This document shows, piece by piece, positions 9,400 through 18,070 of a DNA stretch of 64,000 bases (position 1 is the first letter of the stretch; each line of letters starts with the position of its first letter). Source of the DNA: Planctomycetaceae bacterium (GTDB taxonomy: Bacteria > Planctomycetota > Planctomycetia > Planctomycetales > Planctomycetaceae). The translations under genes and the position numbers were made by a program. Location: the NCBI GenBank assembly GCA_021732995.1, contig JAKFWA010000131.1, forward strand, positions 23,442-87,441, given 5' to 3'. The notes beneath the pieces were generated by a model. It was not told the origin of the DNA and searched no databases. It saw only the letters and a program-made list of their open reading frames with translations.

Positions 9400-10194
9400 T
9401 TAGTAGCGGGCTAAGTCGCCACCTTGCTTGAGATTCAAGGCGCTGACCAGCTTCTGAGCCTCGGTCACCATGAACCGCAGTTCGCTGCCAATCGCGATGA
9501 ACTGCCAGCCTTCGGCGATACGTTGTTCCACCTGCTGCGTCGTTTGAGTATGCAGACCAACCGGAGTTCCCGTCTTCTTGCCTGCGGCCAGCACGCGCTG
9601 CAGCATCGCTTCAAAGGCTTCCGGGGATGGGTCCTTTCCATCGGGAGTGCGCATCTGAGCTTGCAGGTCGTTCGGTCCGACGAAGATCGCATCGACGCCC
9701 GGCAGGCTGTAGATCGCTTCGGCGTTGTCGACGCCCTCGGGAGATTCCGTCTGCAGGATCACGAGGATCTCGTCATTGGCATACTTGAAGTAGTCACCGG
9801 CAGACGCCCCGTAGTTGAGCGCGTGCAACGAGCCGCCAACCGAACGATTGCCTTGAGGTGGATACTTGGCGGCTGCAATGGCGATCTTCGCTTCTTCGAC
9901 AGTATTCACCATCGGCACAACGATGCCGTGAGCACCGGCATCGAGCGATCGCTTGATGAGATCATGATCGCCGCGAGGAACTCGCACGATGGGCGTGCAG
10001 CCAGCGTCCGCGATCGCGCCCACGACGTTCGCCATGGCGCTCCAGTCAATCGGCGAGTGCTCCAGATCGACCGTCAACCACGGAAAGCCGGTGCGAGCCA
10101 TCACGCGGCTGGCGAACACATCACCCAGACTGAGCCATGTACCAACCTGAGCCTTACCGGCCTTCAACGCCGCTTTCACGGGATTCTTCTTCAT
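9400..10194 (-). CDS. HpcH/HpaI family class II aldolase
   Basis: A 264-residue pyruvate-dependent aldolase-like protein. The start at 10194 ([13 protein letters not shown]) gives the family's usual N-terminus, although the frame is open to 10377. Visible active-site elements are [13 protein letters not shown] (catalytic His), PIVRVPRGD (Arg that holds the pyruvate carboxylate), [10 protein letters not shown] (metal-ligand Glu) and VGPNDL (metal-ligand Asp). The family cleaves 2-keto-3-deoxy sugar acids or 4-hydroxy-2-oxo acids to pyruvate or an aldehyde. Neighbours do not point to a specific catabolic pathway. It is divergent from the next gene. Confidence 0.88.
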   Translation of the reverse strand: MKKNPVKAALKAGKAQVGTWLSLGDVFASRVMARTGFPWLTVDLEHSPIDWSAMANVVGAIADAGCTPIVRVPRGDHDLIKRSLDAGAHGIVVPMVNTVEEAKIAIAAAKYPPQGNRSVGGSLHALNYGASAGDYFKYANDEILVILQTESPEGVDNAEAIYSLPGVDAIFVGPNDLQAQMRTPDGKDPSPEAFEAMLQRVLAAGKKTGTPVGLHTQTTQQVEQRIAEGWQFIAIGSELRFMVTEAQKLVSALNLKQGGDLARY

Positions 10195-10379
10195 CGCGAC
10201 AACTACCTGTGCGTTAGAGGTTTCAACTTGCGAGGGCGAGCTACAAGCACTCCAGATTCTGGCGGTCGCGGGGGCAGCGTCAACCTTGCGTCCAAAGTCG
10301 CGTTGACCCTGCGAAACCACTAGCCGTAGAAGGCGGTTTCGGAGTGATGAAACCCGCCTTGCTGAGTGACGGAGCACTC

Positions 10380-11210
10380 ATGCCCCATATGCTGTTGATC
10401 TTCGCCGGCCTGGCCGGTCTGTTCTTTGTGCTGGAACGGTTGATCCCGTGGCGGCCACAGCGAATCTTTCGCACAGGTATCGTGGCGGATGTTGTCTACG
10501 CGCCGCTGCACATCGCCTTACGCATTCTGATCAATATGGTTGTCGCGAGCGCACTTGCCCTCGTGGGACGCAGCGCAGGCGTACAATCCATTTTCGGCTT
10601 CAACGAGCGTCTCCCGGTGTGGGCTCAGGCCCTGACATTGATTTTCGTGCTGGACTTCGCGTTCTACGTCACGCACCGGCTGAAGCATCGCTGGCGCTGG
10701 TGGTGGCGACTGCATGAAACTCACCACAGCTCCAAAGATCTCGACTACCTGTCGGCAGCTCGGTTCCATCCGCTCGAAAAGATTCTGGATCGAACTCTGT
10801 TCCTGCTGCCGCTCACGCTGCTGAATCCAGCGACGGGGGCCTTGCTCATCTGGTCATCCTGGGACGCCCTGATGGGCATGCTGATTCACTCCAACGCCAA
10901 CATCCGGCTAGGGCCGCTGATCTACATCTTCGTCGGGCCCGAGATGCACCGCTGGCATCACAGCCGCGACCGCAAGCTCAGTGACTGCAATTTCGGAAAC
11001 AGCCTGTCGATCTTCGACTGGATCTTCGGCACGGCCTACGTGTCCTACGAACGCGATGCGGACTTCGGGGTTCAGGACGAGCAGTATCCTCAAAACAATC
11101 TTTGGAAGCAGTTCTGGTACGCGTTCCGACAGGAACCATCGCGAGTTTCGGTCACTCAGGAGACCGGAGAAGACTCGGCCGAACGCATCGAACAGTCGAA
11201 AGCCGCCTGA
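10380..11210 (+). CDS. sterol desaturase / fatty acid hydroxylase family membrane enzyme
   Basis: An integral membrane di-iron enzyme. The three histidine clusters are in order: HRLKH, HETHH, and HRWHH in EMHRWHHSRD, with an additional H in the ARFHPLE segment. These are the ligands of the non-haem di-iron centre in the FA_hydroxylase superfamily. At least four hydrophobic segments surround them. ATG 10380 has GGAG six bases upstream; an upstream ATG at 10344 adds 12 residues and is a less likely start. The enzyme may hydroxylate or desaturate a sterol, hopanoid, carotenoid or fatty acid. It precedes the GT39 gene by only 12 bases, so the two may be co-transcribed. Confidence 0.88.
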   Translation: MPHMLLIFAGLAGLFFVLERLIPWRPQRIFRTGIVADVVYAPLHIALRILINMVVASALALVGRSAGVQSIFGFNERLPVWAQALTLIFVLDFAFYVTHRLKHRWRWWWRLHETHHSSKDLDYLSAARFHPLEKILDRTLFLLPLTLLNPATGALLIWSSWDALMGMLIHSNANIRLGPLIYIFVGPEMHRWHHSRDRKLSDCNFGNSLSIFDWIFGTAYVSYERDADFGVQDEQYPQNNLWKQFWYAFRQEPSRVSVTQETGEDSAERIEQSKAA

Positions 11211-11222
11211 TAACAGAGCTGC

Positions 11223-12752
11223 TTGCAGCGCACGGAGGCGATTGTGTGGAGTTGGGTGAAGCAGCGTCCGCGACTGATGATCTTTGTGGTCGCGCTGGCG
11301 CTGCGCCTGCTGGTCTTCTCGAGTGTCGCTCAAGACGAGTCTCGCATGAGCGGTCCCGATGCAGAGGACTATCAACGCAGAGCCGTCAACCTCCTGCATC
11401 ACGGCGTCTTTTCGGGGCTCGATCTAACTGACGGAATTCACGAGCCGACCGGGCCGATTATTGATCGGCACAAGCGAATCATCGCGACCACTGGCCCTTA
11501 CCTCTACGACGTGCATCGCACGCCGGGCTATCCCGTCTTTGTGGCCGCCGTTTACGGCATTATCGGCGAGCGTCCGATGTGGGTGGCGCTAGTGCAATGT
11601 GTGCTCGGCGCGCTGACGTGCGTCGTCACATTCCAACTCGCTGAGTTCCTGGGCAGCCGTCGCGCCGCGCTGTGGGCGGGGTGCGCTTTGGCCATCGAAC
11701 TCTTTGCCGTGCTGCTCTCCAACGCACTAGTAACTGAAACACTGTTCGGACTGTTGCTGACTTCAGGCCTGCTGGCCTTGTTTCACGCGCATCGCAGAGA
11801 CGCACTGCTGCCCGCGATCGCAGCAGGATTGTGCATCGGCTTGAGCATCCTGTGCCGCCCGATTGGCCTGTATCTGATTGCGTTGCCCTCCGTCTGGTTG
11901 GCTGTCTCTGGAAGCCAACCAAGGACACGGCGATTGCAGTTGGGTGCCGCGTTCTGCATCTGCGCAATAGCGACTGTCTTGCCATGGATGGCGAGGAACC
12001 ATGCCCACTTCGGGCAGTGGCAACTCACCAGTATTCAAGGACTGAATCTTTACACCTTCAAGTCTGTCTACATTGAGACTGGCAGCCTGGGGCGGCTGAA
12101 TCCGAACCGTATCAAATCGCTGCAGGATCGCATGGCGGACGACTTCGCCGCGTCGCTTGGTGATCGCCGATTTAACTATCTGGAAATGGCTCGCGAGTAT
12201 CAGCGGGCTGGCCTGCAGCGAATTTCCTCGCACCCCGTGAAGTACGCCGTCGCGCATCTTTCAGGCACGGTCACGTTCTTCGGCCTGATGAGTCCGAATA
12301 CTCTATGCACCATTCTGGGCGTCCCCAGCCCGGCCTTGTCCGGCACCAGAGAAGAGCAACGGGCCGACGGAGTGGTGCGCCGCATCGTCGGCTATCTCAG
12401 CGATGTTCCTGCGTGGTTCCTGGTTGTCTACGCCGCGGGCTGGTTGTGGAGCTTGACGATTATTTCACTGGCCGGTTGGAGTTCTTTGGTTAACTGGCGC
12501 AATCAACACCTGCTACCGTATTTCTGCCTGTTGGTGCTGTGCATTGCCTACTTCTGTCTGACGGCCGGACCGCAAGGCGATTCTCGATTCCGTCATCCGA
12601 CGATGCCGCTGATGGCTGTCCTCGGCGGGTATGGTCTGCGCCGTTGGAGAAGCAGCGCCGAGCAGCACTCATCCGAGACTGCTCGCGTTGATATTCAGGG
12701 TGACAGATCAGACGCGGCGATTGGCCGGGACTCCTTGAGGGCAGCATCATGA
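11223..12752 (+). CDS. glycosyltransferase family 39-like (ArnT/PMT type) polytopic membrane protein
   Basis: A 509-residue protein with about 10-12 predicted membrane helices. The first periplasmic loop contains acidic residues (SGPDAEDYQRRAVNL), as in the GT-C fold catalytic loop. The segment YDVHRTPGYPVFVAAVY matches the R-x-P-G-Y-P motif of dolichyl-/undecaprenyl-phosphate-sugar-dependent GT39/GT83 enzymes. The start is TTG 11223 or GTG 11244. Its last codons overlap the start of the next gene (ATGA at 12749), which implies translational coupling and a shared role in building a surface glycan. The donor and acceptor are unknown. Confidence 0.82.
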   Translation: MQRTEAIVWSWVKQRPRLMIFVVALALRLLVFSSVAQDESRMSGPDAEDYQRRAVNLLHHGVFSGLDLTDGIHEPTGPIIDRHKRIIATTGPYLYDVHRTPGYPVFVAAVYGIIGERPMWVALVQCVLGALTCVVTFQLAEFLGSRRAALWAGCALAIELFAVLLSNALVTETLFGLLLTSGLLALFHAHRRDALLPAIAAGLCIGLSILCRPIGLYLIALPSVWLAVSGSQPRTRRLQLGAAFCICAIATVLPWMARNHAHFGQWQLTSIQGLNLYTFKSVYIETGSLGRLNPNRIKSLQDRMADDFAASLGDRRFNYLEMAREYQRAGLQRISSHPVKYAVAHLSGTVTFFGLMSPNTLCTILGVPSPALSGTREEQRADGVVRRIVGYLSDVPAWFLVVYAAGWLWSLTIISLAGWSSLVNWRNQHLLPYFCLLVLCIAYFCLTAGPQGDSRFRHPTMPLMAVLGGYGLRRWRSSAEQHSSETARVDIQGDRSDAAIGRDSLRAAS

Positions 12753-13363
12753 CCTCGTCGGCATCAACACCGCCCGGCGTGTTCGTACATCCGCAGGCGT
12801 TATGCGAATCAGCACGTGTGGGGTCTGGCACCCGAATCTGGGCGTTCGCGCATGTGACCGACGGCGCGGTCGTGGGCTGCGACTGCAACCTCGGCGACGC
12901 AGTGTACGTTGAGCGTGGGGCCATCATCGGTGATCGAGTGACCGTCAAGAATGGCGTCATGCTATGGGCCGGTGTGACGATTGAAGACGAGGCGTTCATC
13001 GGCCCGGCGGTAGTCTTCAGCAACGATAAGTATCCGCGCAGTCCGCGTCTGCCGCTGGTTCGTGACCGTTATCAAGACCCGGTGAACTGGCTACTGCCGA
13101 CTCTTGTCAGTCGCGGTGCCAGCCTCGGTGCGGGAGCGGTCATTCTGCCGGGCGTGACAATTGGCCCCTTCGCGATGGTTGCGGCGGGCTCTGTCATAAC
13201 TCACGACGTACCCGCTCATCGGTTGGTCGTCGGCAATCCGGCGCGCGTTGTGGGTTGGGTCTGTGCGTGCGGCGGAAAGCTGAGCGCTGGTGGAACATGC
13301 TGCCTGTGCAACAAGAATCACGAGTTTGATGGAGACCAGTTGCGAACGGTTCACGAGAGTTGA
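12749..13363 (+). CDS. hexapeptide-repeat acyltransferase (WbpD/FdtC-like N-acetyltransferase)
   Basis: A left-handed beta-helix protein of 204 residues. Hexapeptide repeats run from about residue 10 to 160 (VFVHPQALCESARVGSGT, DAVYVERGAIIGDRVTV, LGAGAVILPGVTIGPFAMV). The segment FSNDKYPRS with the N-D-K/R-x-P-R pattern is typical of WbpD/WlbB-type enzymes that N-acetylate UDP-3-amino sugars. Unusually, the C-terminus after GNPARVVGWV carries a small four-cysteine zinc-ribbon-like tail (CACGG and CCLC), found in a subset of these enzymes. The start codon overlaps the GT39 stop. Together with the downstream oxidoreductase and aminotransferase it forms a WbpB-E-D-like set. Confidence 0.82.
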   Translation: MTSSASTPPGVFVHPQALCESARVGSGTRIWAFAHVTDGAVVGCDCNLGDAVYVERGAIIGDRVTVKNGVMLWAGVTIEDEAFIGPAVVFSNDKYPRSPRLPLVRDRYQDPVNWLLPTLVSRGASLGAGAVILPGVTIGPFAMVAAGSVITHDVPAHRLVVGNPARVVGWVCACGGKLSAGGTCCLCNKNHEFDGDQLRTVHES

Positions 13364-13375
13364 GATGACGCGTTT

Positions 13376-13424
13376 GTAGGTCGGACAATCCTGTCCGACA
13401 GCCGGACAGGATTGTCCGGCCCAC
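13376..13424. repeat. GTAGG/CGGACAATC palindromic repeat, copy 1
   Basis: An inverted repeat of about 49 bp: GTAGGTCGGACAATCCTGTC on the left and GACAGGATTGTCCGGCCCAC on the right. Three related copies lie at 26163, 31546 and 45766. All are intergenic. The arrangement is like REP or short MITE elements. Located between the acyltransferase and GT2 genes. Confidence 0.8.
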
Positions 13425-13474
13425 TTTGCCGTTTCAGCTCCGATGGTCCACTACCTTGAAGGAGATTTCGCGAC

Positions 13475-14197
13475 GTGTATCAGGGAAAACGGGTCGCCGT
13501 GATTGCTCCGGCCTACAACGAAGAGATCAACATCGCGAAGACGGTCGCACGCATTCCGCGCGACTTTGCTGATGTGATTCTGGTTGTCGATGATGGTTCA
13601 ACGGATGCCACCGCCGAAGCTGCACGGGGTCAGGGGGCCGAAGTCCTCTCGATGGCTCGCCGCTCCGGAGTTGGCTGCGCGTTGCGTTCCGCTCTGGAAG
13701 AAGTGCGTCGCCGGGAAATTGATATCGCGGTCATCATGGCTGGCAACAACAAGGACGAGCCGCTGGAGATTCCGCGCTTGCTGGACCCGATCTGCGGCGA
13801 CGAGGCCGACCTGGTGATCGGATCACGATATCTCAATGGAGGAGCGTGGGGTGGTGACATGCCGCTCTATCGACGCTTCGCTACTCGACTGCACCCCTGG
13901 CTGATGAGCGCGTTCGTCGGAAAGCGGCTGACGGAGTCGACCAACGGGTTCCGTGCCATTCGCTTGAGTTGCCTCGACGACCCGCGACTGAACCTCGATC
14001 AGCGCTGGCTCGATCGTTACGGACTGGAAGTCTACCTGCTCTACCAGTTGATCCGCTGCGGCTATCGACACACCGAAGTGCCGTGCACGAAGACTTATCC
14101 GCAGCGCGGCGTGCGTTACACAAAGATGCGTCCGCTGCTGGATTGGTGGGATATTTTGCGGCCCATGCTGTTCCTGCGCTGCGGCATCAAACGCTGA
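13475..14197 (+). CDS. family 2 glycosyltransferase (dolichol-phosphate-mannose-synthase-like)
   Basis: A 240-residue soluble GT-A enzyme starting at GTG with AAGGAG 11 bases upstream. The N-terminus VAVIAPAYNEEINIAKTV and VDDGSTD are the GT2 nucleotide-sugar binding motifs. The usual DxD region is replaced by MAGNNKDEP, which differs from DPM1-type DADLQ, so the metal-binding residues are atypical. DLVIGSRYLNGG is a conserved GT2 segment. No C-terminal membrane helices are seen. It sits inside the surface-sugar cluster and probably makes a polyprenyl-phosphate sugar that a GT39/GT-C enzyme could use. Confidence 0.85.
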   Translation: MYQGKRVAVIAPAYNEEINIAKTVARIPRDFADVILVVDDGSTDATAEAARGQGAEVLSMARRSGVGCALRSALEEVRRREIDIAVIMAGNNKDEPLEIPRLLDPICGDEADLVIGSRYLNGGAWGGDMPLYRRFATRLHPWLMSAFVGKRLTESTNGFRAIRLSCLDDPRLNLDQRWLDRYGLEVYLLYQLIRCGYRHTEVPCTKTYPQRGVRYTKMRPLLDWWDILRPMLFLRCGIKR

Positions 14198-14334
14198 CAC
14201 GCGACGATCGCGTGCAACAACGACCGTTACCAAATTCGGCCTACAAGCGTTTTGCCAAACGGTCTAAAACCATCCCCGTTAATTCGCCCCGACCGACGAA
14301 TGGATTCGAGGAATCAGGCCGCAAGGACACACGG

Positions 14335-15405
14335 ATGACCTTGATTGTGAATTGCATCGGACTGGGCCATTGGGGCCCAAATCTGGTGCGCGCGTTGAAC
14401 TCGCTGCCGGACTGTCGTCTGGGCGTGGTGTGCGATGTTTCGCCCAGTCGGCTGGAACTAGCGGAACGTCAGAATCTGTTTTCCGCTGTTGAGTTCACCA
14501 CGGACGCACTGCATGCAGCGACCGATGCGCGAGCCGACGCAGTCTTTGTAGCGACGCCCGCCGCGACTCACTTCGAACTGGCTAAGAGCGCGTTGTGGGC
14601 CGGCAAGCATGTGTTCGTTGAGAAGCCGTTGTGTTTGAATTCCGCCGCTGCAAATCAACTGGTGGAACTCGCCACAACGCGGGTTAAGCAACTCGCGGTC
14701 GGGCACGTGTTCCTGTTTAACTCCGCCGTGCGAGCCATTAAGCAACTGATCGAGTCCGGTCGGTTGGGGCCAATTCAATATCTGTCTGCGACTCGAGCCA
14801 ATCACGGACCGCGGCGCCCGGATGTAAATGTGCTGTGGGACCTGTCGTCGCACGACCTCAGCATGTTCCAGTACTGGCTCGGAGCTGATCCTCAAGAAGT
14901 CACCGCGTGCGGATCGAACTGTTATGCTCCCGAACTGGCGGACGTAGTGACCGCCTGCTTTGGATATGCAGACGGTGTGAAAGCTCACGTGCACGCGAAT
15001 TGGGCGAGCCCTCACAAGACGCGTGAAATCGTTGTGGCCGGTAGCGCCCTGACTGCCGTGTGGAGCGACACGGCCGGGATGCCTCCACTACGAGTCTACG
15101 AAAGTCGATCGAGATGCGACGCGACCCCGTCCGCTCCCGTGCCGTTAACTGAGCTGGGGCTGGTCGAGCAGAAGTTCTCAGAACCGCTGGTGGCCGAATG
15201 CCAGCATTTTCTGGACGCCGTTCAGGGGCGAGTGACCTTGCTCAACGATGGCGATTCAGCCTCGCGCATCGTGGCTGCGTTGGAAGCCGCCGACCTGTCG
15301 CTGCAACGACAATCGACGCTGATCAAGATCGACAACATCAATCTCGCTCACCGGTCAACGACCTCAGACGTGACATGTCACGAAAGCGGGCGCCGCGCCG
15401 CCTGA
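14335..15405 (+). CDS. Gfo/Idh/MocA family oxidoreductase (WbpB/WlbA-like)
   Basis: A 356-residue NAD(P)-dependent sugar dehydrogenase. The frame is open from 13969, but ATG 14335 starts the Rossmann fold directly (NCIGLGHWGPNLVRALN, GxGxxG-like). The EKPLC motif (catalytic Lys of the family) follows at about residue 97. The C-terminal domain includes NVLWDLSSHDLSMFQYWLG, with the HD pair seen in the active site of the family. In Pseudomonas and Bordetella, WbpB/WlbA oxidises UDP-GlcNAcA at C3, giving a 3-keto intermediate for a DegT aminotransferase. The next gene is such an aminotransferase. Confidence 0.87.
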   Translation: MTLIVNCIGLGHWGPNLVRALNSLPDCRLGVVCDVSPSRLELAERQNLFSAVEFTTDALHAATDARADAVFVATPAATHFELAKSALWAGKHVFVEKPLCLNSAAANQLVELATTRVKQLAVGHVFLFNSAVRAIKQLIESGRLGPIQYLSATRANHGPRRPDVNVLWDLSSHDLSMFQYWLGADPQEVTACGSNCYAPELADVVTACFGYADGVKAHVHANWASPHKTREIVVAGSALTAVWSDTAGMPPLRVYESRSRCDATPSAPVPLTELGLVEQKFSEPLVAECQHFLDAVQGRVTLLNDGDSASRIVAALEAADLSLQRQSTLIKIDNINLAHRSTTSDVTCHESGRRAA

Positions 15406-15471
15406 GGCCACATTGCGAATCATCGCTGTGTCTTGTTCCCGTTCGTCAGCCCCGAGTCTCGGAATCTCTGC

Positions 15472-16584
15472 ATGTCGCAATCACGCGTTCCGCTTGTCGA
15501 CCTCGCCGCTCAATACGCGACGATCCGGGAAGAAGCGGAGGCAGCAATCGCCGAAGTGCACCGCAGCAGCGGCTACATCCTCGGACGGGCAGTTGAAGAG
15601 TTTGAACAAGCGTTCGCAGCCTACTGCGGCGTCAAGGAATGCGTCGGCGTTGGCAGCGGATCAGATGCGTTGCATCTCGTGTTGCGCGCTTATGATATCG
15701 GTCCTGGCGACGAGGTCATCGTCCCCGCGATGACGTTTGTGGCGACGGCGTTCGCTGTGAATCTGGCGGGCGCGACTCCCGTGCTGGTTGACGTACGAGC
15801 TGAAGATGCACTGCTCGATCCATCACGGATCGAAGCCGCGATCACCTCGCAAACCCGGGCAATCATTCCGGTTCATCTTTACGGCCGCCCGGCCAACATG
15901 CAGGCCATCAATGACATCGCCGCTCAGCACGGACTGGTTGTCATCGAAGATGCCGCCCAGGCACACGGCGCAACCTATCATGGTCGTCGCTGCGGATCGC
16001 TGGGCCATGCCGCCGCTTTCAGCTTCTACCCATCGAAAAATCTCGGAGCATTCGGGGACGGCGGGGCCGTCGTCACGAATGATTCAACAGCGGCCGCGCG
16101 CCTGCGAACGTTGCGAAACTGCGGGTCGAAACGAAAATACTTTCACGACGAGGTCAGTTCCAATAGCCGACTCGACACGATTCACGCAGCGGTTCTCTCG
16201 GTGAAATTGAAGTATCTCGACCGGTGGAACGAGCAGCGTCGTCAGCATGCGGAGGTCTATGACCGCTTCTTTCGCGAACGAATCGACGTTGGCATGGTCG
16301 AGGAAACGGCTGGCTGCGTTTCGTCGCAGCACCTCTACGTGCTGCGATCAATCGCCTGCCGAGATCGGCAACAGGTGATCGATCAGCTCAAGCGGTCCGG
16401 CGTAGACGCCGGTATCCACTACCCATTTGCTATCCATCAGCTCGATGCCTATCGCCACTTGAATCTGCCTGACGAAGCCCTGCCACAAGCTTCCCGCTGG
16501 GCGGCCGAGTGCTTCAGCCTGCCGATGTATCCGGAGCTGACAGCTCAACAGTTGCAGCAGGTGCTGGCCGCGTTTGATTCCTGA
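15472..16584 (+). CDS. DegT/DnrJ/EryC1/StrS family PLP-dependent sugar aminotransferase (WbpE-like)
   Basis: A 370-residue enzyme. Pyridoxal phosphate residues are visible: GSGSDALHL (phosphate binding), D160 and Q163 in IEDAAQAHGA, and the Schiff-base lysine K189 in FYPSKNLGAFGDGG. The ATG at 15472 is chosen because the family N-terminus (VPLVDLAAQY) follows directly; a TTG at 15433 is upstream. With the preceding Gfo/Idh dehydrogenase and the WbpD-like acetyltransferase this would complete conversion of UDP-GlcNAcA to UDP-2,3-diacetamido-2,3-dideoxy-glucuronic acid. The UDP-GlcNAc 6-dehydrogenase (WbpA) is not in the window. Confidence 0.9.
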   Translation: MSQSRVPLVDLAAQYATIREEAEAAIAEVHRSSGYILGRAVEEFEQAFAAYCGVKECVGVGSGSDALHLVLRAYDIGPGDEVIVPAMTFVATAFAVNLAGATPVLVDVRAEDALLDPSRIEAAITSQTRAIIPVHLYGRPANMQAINDIAAQHGLVVIEDAAQAHGATYHGRRCGSLGHAAAFSFYPSKNLGAFGDGGAVVTNDSTAAARLRTLRNCGSKRKYFHDEVSSNSRLDTIHAAVLSVKLKYLDRWNEQRRQHAEVYDRFFRERIDVGMVEETAGCVSSQHLYVLRSIACRDRQQVIDQLKRSGVDAGIHYPFAIHQLDAYRHLNLPDEALPQASRWAAECFSLPMYPELTAQQLQQVLAAFDS

Positions 16585-16649
16585 TGATCGTTCACATGGG
16601 TGCCACCGGCTTGGCCAGTGGTATCCCAGTTCCTTGGTGTGACACCGCG

Positions 16650-17048
16650 CTATCCCTTGTGCAGCAGATGCCGGTATGTGTTGAGCAAGTCCCGCAGTTC
16701 TTTGGCTCCGTCCAGGAACTTCGCAGCCTCTTCCAGATCCTCGCAGTCTTCGTCGTCCTCTTCTTTCTCGGCGGCCAGACGCAGGTGCTCTTGAACGGAC
16801 TCCAGCATGGCCTGATACCGCGACGGTACGAGCATCTCCCGGTTCTCAACTTGGGTGCGAATTGCATCCAGCAACTGCTGCTGCCACGACGGCGAATAGA
16901 GAATATCTGCGAGCTTCTGTTCAACGGCGATATCGCCGGGCACAACGTCAGCGGTCTGCGGTAGTCGAGCGACCTCGGGCCCCGCAGTGATCGAGATCCG
17001 CTCGATACCAACATCAAACGCAAAGCGATTGGAGATTTCACCGGCCAT
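16650..17048 (-). CDS. hypothetical protein, last gene of the CesT/STAS operon
   Basis: A 132-residue protein starting at ATG 17048; a TTG two codons upstream is also possible. It starts with a short strand-rich part (ISNRFAFDVGIERISITAG) and ends in an acidic, strongly helical region (EKEEDDEDCEDLEEAAKFL, then ELRDLLNTYRHLLHKG), probably a coiled coil. It lies in the same reading frame as the acyl-carrier-like ORF upstream; only one TAA separates them with five sense codons before the ATG. It may be a separate gene or the severed C-terminal half of that protein. No ribosome binding site stands out. Family not recognised. Confidence 0.6.
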   Translation of the reverse strand: MAGEISNRFAFDVGIERISITAGPEVARLPQTADVVPGDIAVEQKLADILYSPSWQQQLLDAIRTQVENREMLVPSRYQAMLESVQEHLRLAAEKEEDDEDCEDLEEAAKFLDGAKELRDLLNTYRHLLHKG

Positions 17049-17063
17049 AATCAAACGGCTTTC

Positions 17064-17330
17064 TTAGTCCGCTCCAAGATCCTCGACAAACCGGTCTTCG
17101 GGATAGATCTGTTCGACGGGAATGAAGAGTTGCTCAGAGACAATCTTGCGCACCTTCAAGGCGACCTCGGGTCTGGTGCCTGGGCGGCAGCGCGCCAGAA
17201 ATTCGTCGTCGGTCAATAGCAGTCGAGAGGTCACAGCCAACACGGCAACTGGCCGACGGGTACAGCACCAGCACAGCAACAGAGTGCCCACTCCGCTTGC
17301 AGCAATCATCCATAAGATTGGTGTCATCAC
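17064..17330 (-). CDS. membrane-anchored acyl-carrier-protein-like ORF, stops before the DSL serine
   Basis: An 88-residue ORF. Residues 1-35 form a hydrophobic anchor (MMTPILWMIAASGVGTLLL), followed by TRPEVALKVRKIVSEQLFIP and VEQIYPEDRFVEDLGAD, which closely match helix I and the loop of acyl carrier proteins. In a carrier protein the next residue is the phosphopantetheine-bearing serine of GADSL, but here the codon after GAD is TAA. Translation in the same frame beyond TAA gives ESRLIMAGE, resembling helix II. Either this is a truncated carrier, or a nonsense change of a TCA codon, or a natural non-carrier homologue. Fourth gene of the operon. Confidence 0.6.
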   Translation of the reverse strand: MMTPILWMIAASGVGTLLLCWCCTRRPVAVLAVTSRLLLTDDEFLARCRPGTRPEVALKVRKIVSEQLFIPVEQIYPEDRFVEDLGAD

Positions 17331-17360
17331 AAACTCCGTGTCGTCGGACTAGGAACTCAG

Positions 17361-17699
17361 CTAACCCTCTTTCGCCTTCTGTTTCGCTGTTCCCAGGTCG
17401 TTGCAGATGGTCAGAAACGAATCAAAACCGGCGATGTGAATCACTTCGCGAACCGTGGGGTTCAAGCCACAGAGCACCAGCTTGCCCTTGCGCAAGAGTT
17501 GTTTCGCCGTGTGAATCAGAACTCGCAAACCGGCGCTGGTCACCAGATTGACCGACGAAAGATCAACGACGATGCGTGTTTCTCCCTGCTTGAGAAACTC
17601 ATCAATCGCGGCCTGCAATGGATCCGATGTCAGTGCATCGATACGGCCTTGTGGCTGAACCAGAACCACACCATCAGCAACGGAGGTAGGGATGGTCAT
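17361..17699 (-). CDS. STAS domain protein, anti-sigma factor antagonist-like (SpoIIAA type)
   Basis: A 112-residue single STAS domain. It contains GRIDALTSDPLQAAIDEF and VVDLSSVNLVTSAGLRVLI, in which S55 is the phosphorylation site of SpoIIAA/RsbV proteins (D-x-x-x-x-x-x-x-S-x-G). Such proteins switch partner binding by phosphorylation through an HPK-like serine kinase; no such kinase is encoded here. Its ATG overlaps the stop of the CesT-like gene (ATGA, 17696-17699). The operon setting suggests regulation of, or association with, the chaperone system rather than a sigma factor, but this is inference. Confidence 0.87.
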   Translation of the reverse strand: MTIPTSVADGVVLVQPQGRIDALTSDPLQAAIDEFLKQGETRIVVDLSSVNLVTSAGLRVLIHTAKQLLRKGKLVLCGLNPTVREVIHIAGFDSFLTICNDLGTAKQKAKEG

Positions 17700-18070
17700 C
17701 GGTCTTCGGCAATCTTGTTATGCAGTTCATCCAGTAACTGGAAGACGCGTTCCAGCAGCGGAAGTTGAAAGTCTGATTCGGGAATCCGGGCCAGAAAAGT
17801 GAGTTCTGAATCACCTCGCAGACCCGCTTGAATAGTAACGGGATGTTGACGGTCGTAGTGGCATGACGACAAGGCTCGGCGATAAACGAGGGCGTCAGCG
17901 TTCGACACCTGCCGCACCAGATACGCCAACACCTCGTTGTCAGCCTTCTCGAGGAACAAAGTTCCTGATCGCTCGAACGCCAGTTGAACGAGCCCGTTGT
18001 TGTCGAACGCCAGTTCGGACATACCGAGTGTCTGACCGAACTCAGCGACGGTTTGATCGACCCAACTCAT
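17696..18070 (-). CDS. CesT/Tir-chaperone-like (type III secretion chaperone fold) protein
   Basis: A 124-residue acidic protein with the alpha-beta pattern of class I type III secretion chaperones. It has an N-terminal amphipathic helix (VDQTVAEFGQTLGM), strands including LVQLAFERSGTLFLEKADNEVLAYL, and a C-terminal helix (PLLERVFQLLDELHNKIA). Class I chaperones dimerise and wrap effector N-termini. No type III secretion structural genes are seen in the window, so this may be a repurposed homologue. Both ends overlap neighbours by four bases. The assignment rests on pattern and length and would need a profile search. Confidence 0.65.
   Translation of the reverse strand: MSWVDQTVAEFGQTLGMSELAFDNNGLVQLAFERSGTLFLEKADNEVLAYLVRQVSNADALVYRRALSSCHYDRQHPVTIQAGLRGDSELTFLARIPESDFQLPLLERVFQLLDELHNKIAEDR

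Noticed and set aside
17064..17066. TAA in the carrier-like ORF as a recoded codon (selenocysteine or pyrrolysine)
   Set aside because: Selenocysteine uses TGA and pyrrolysine TAG; TAA is not recoded in either case. Nonsense change or true stop remain the options.
17696..18070. Claiming a type III secretion system from the CesT-like gene
   Set aside because: No apparatus genes are present in the window; one chaperone-like gene is insufficient.
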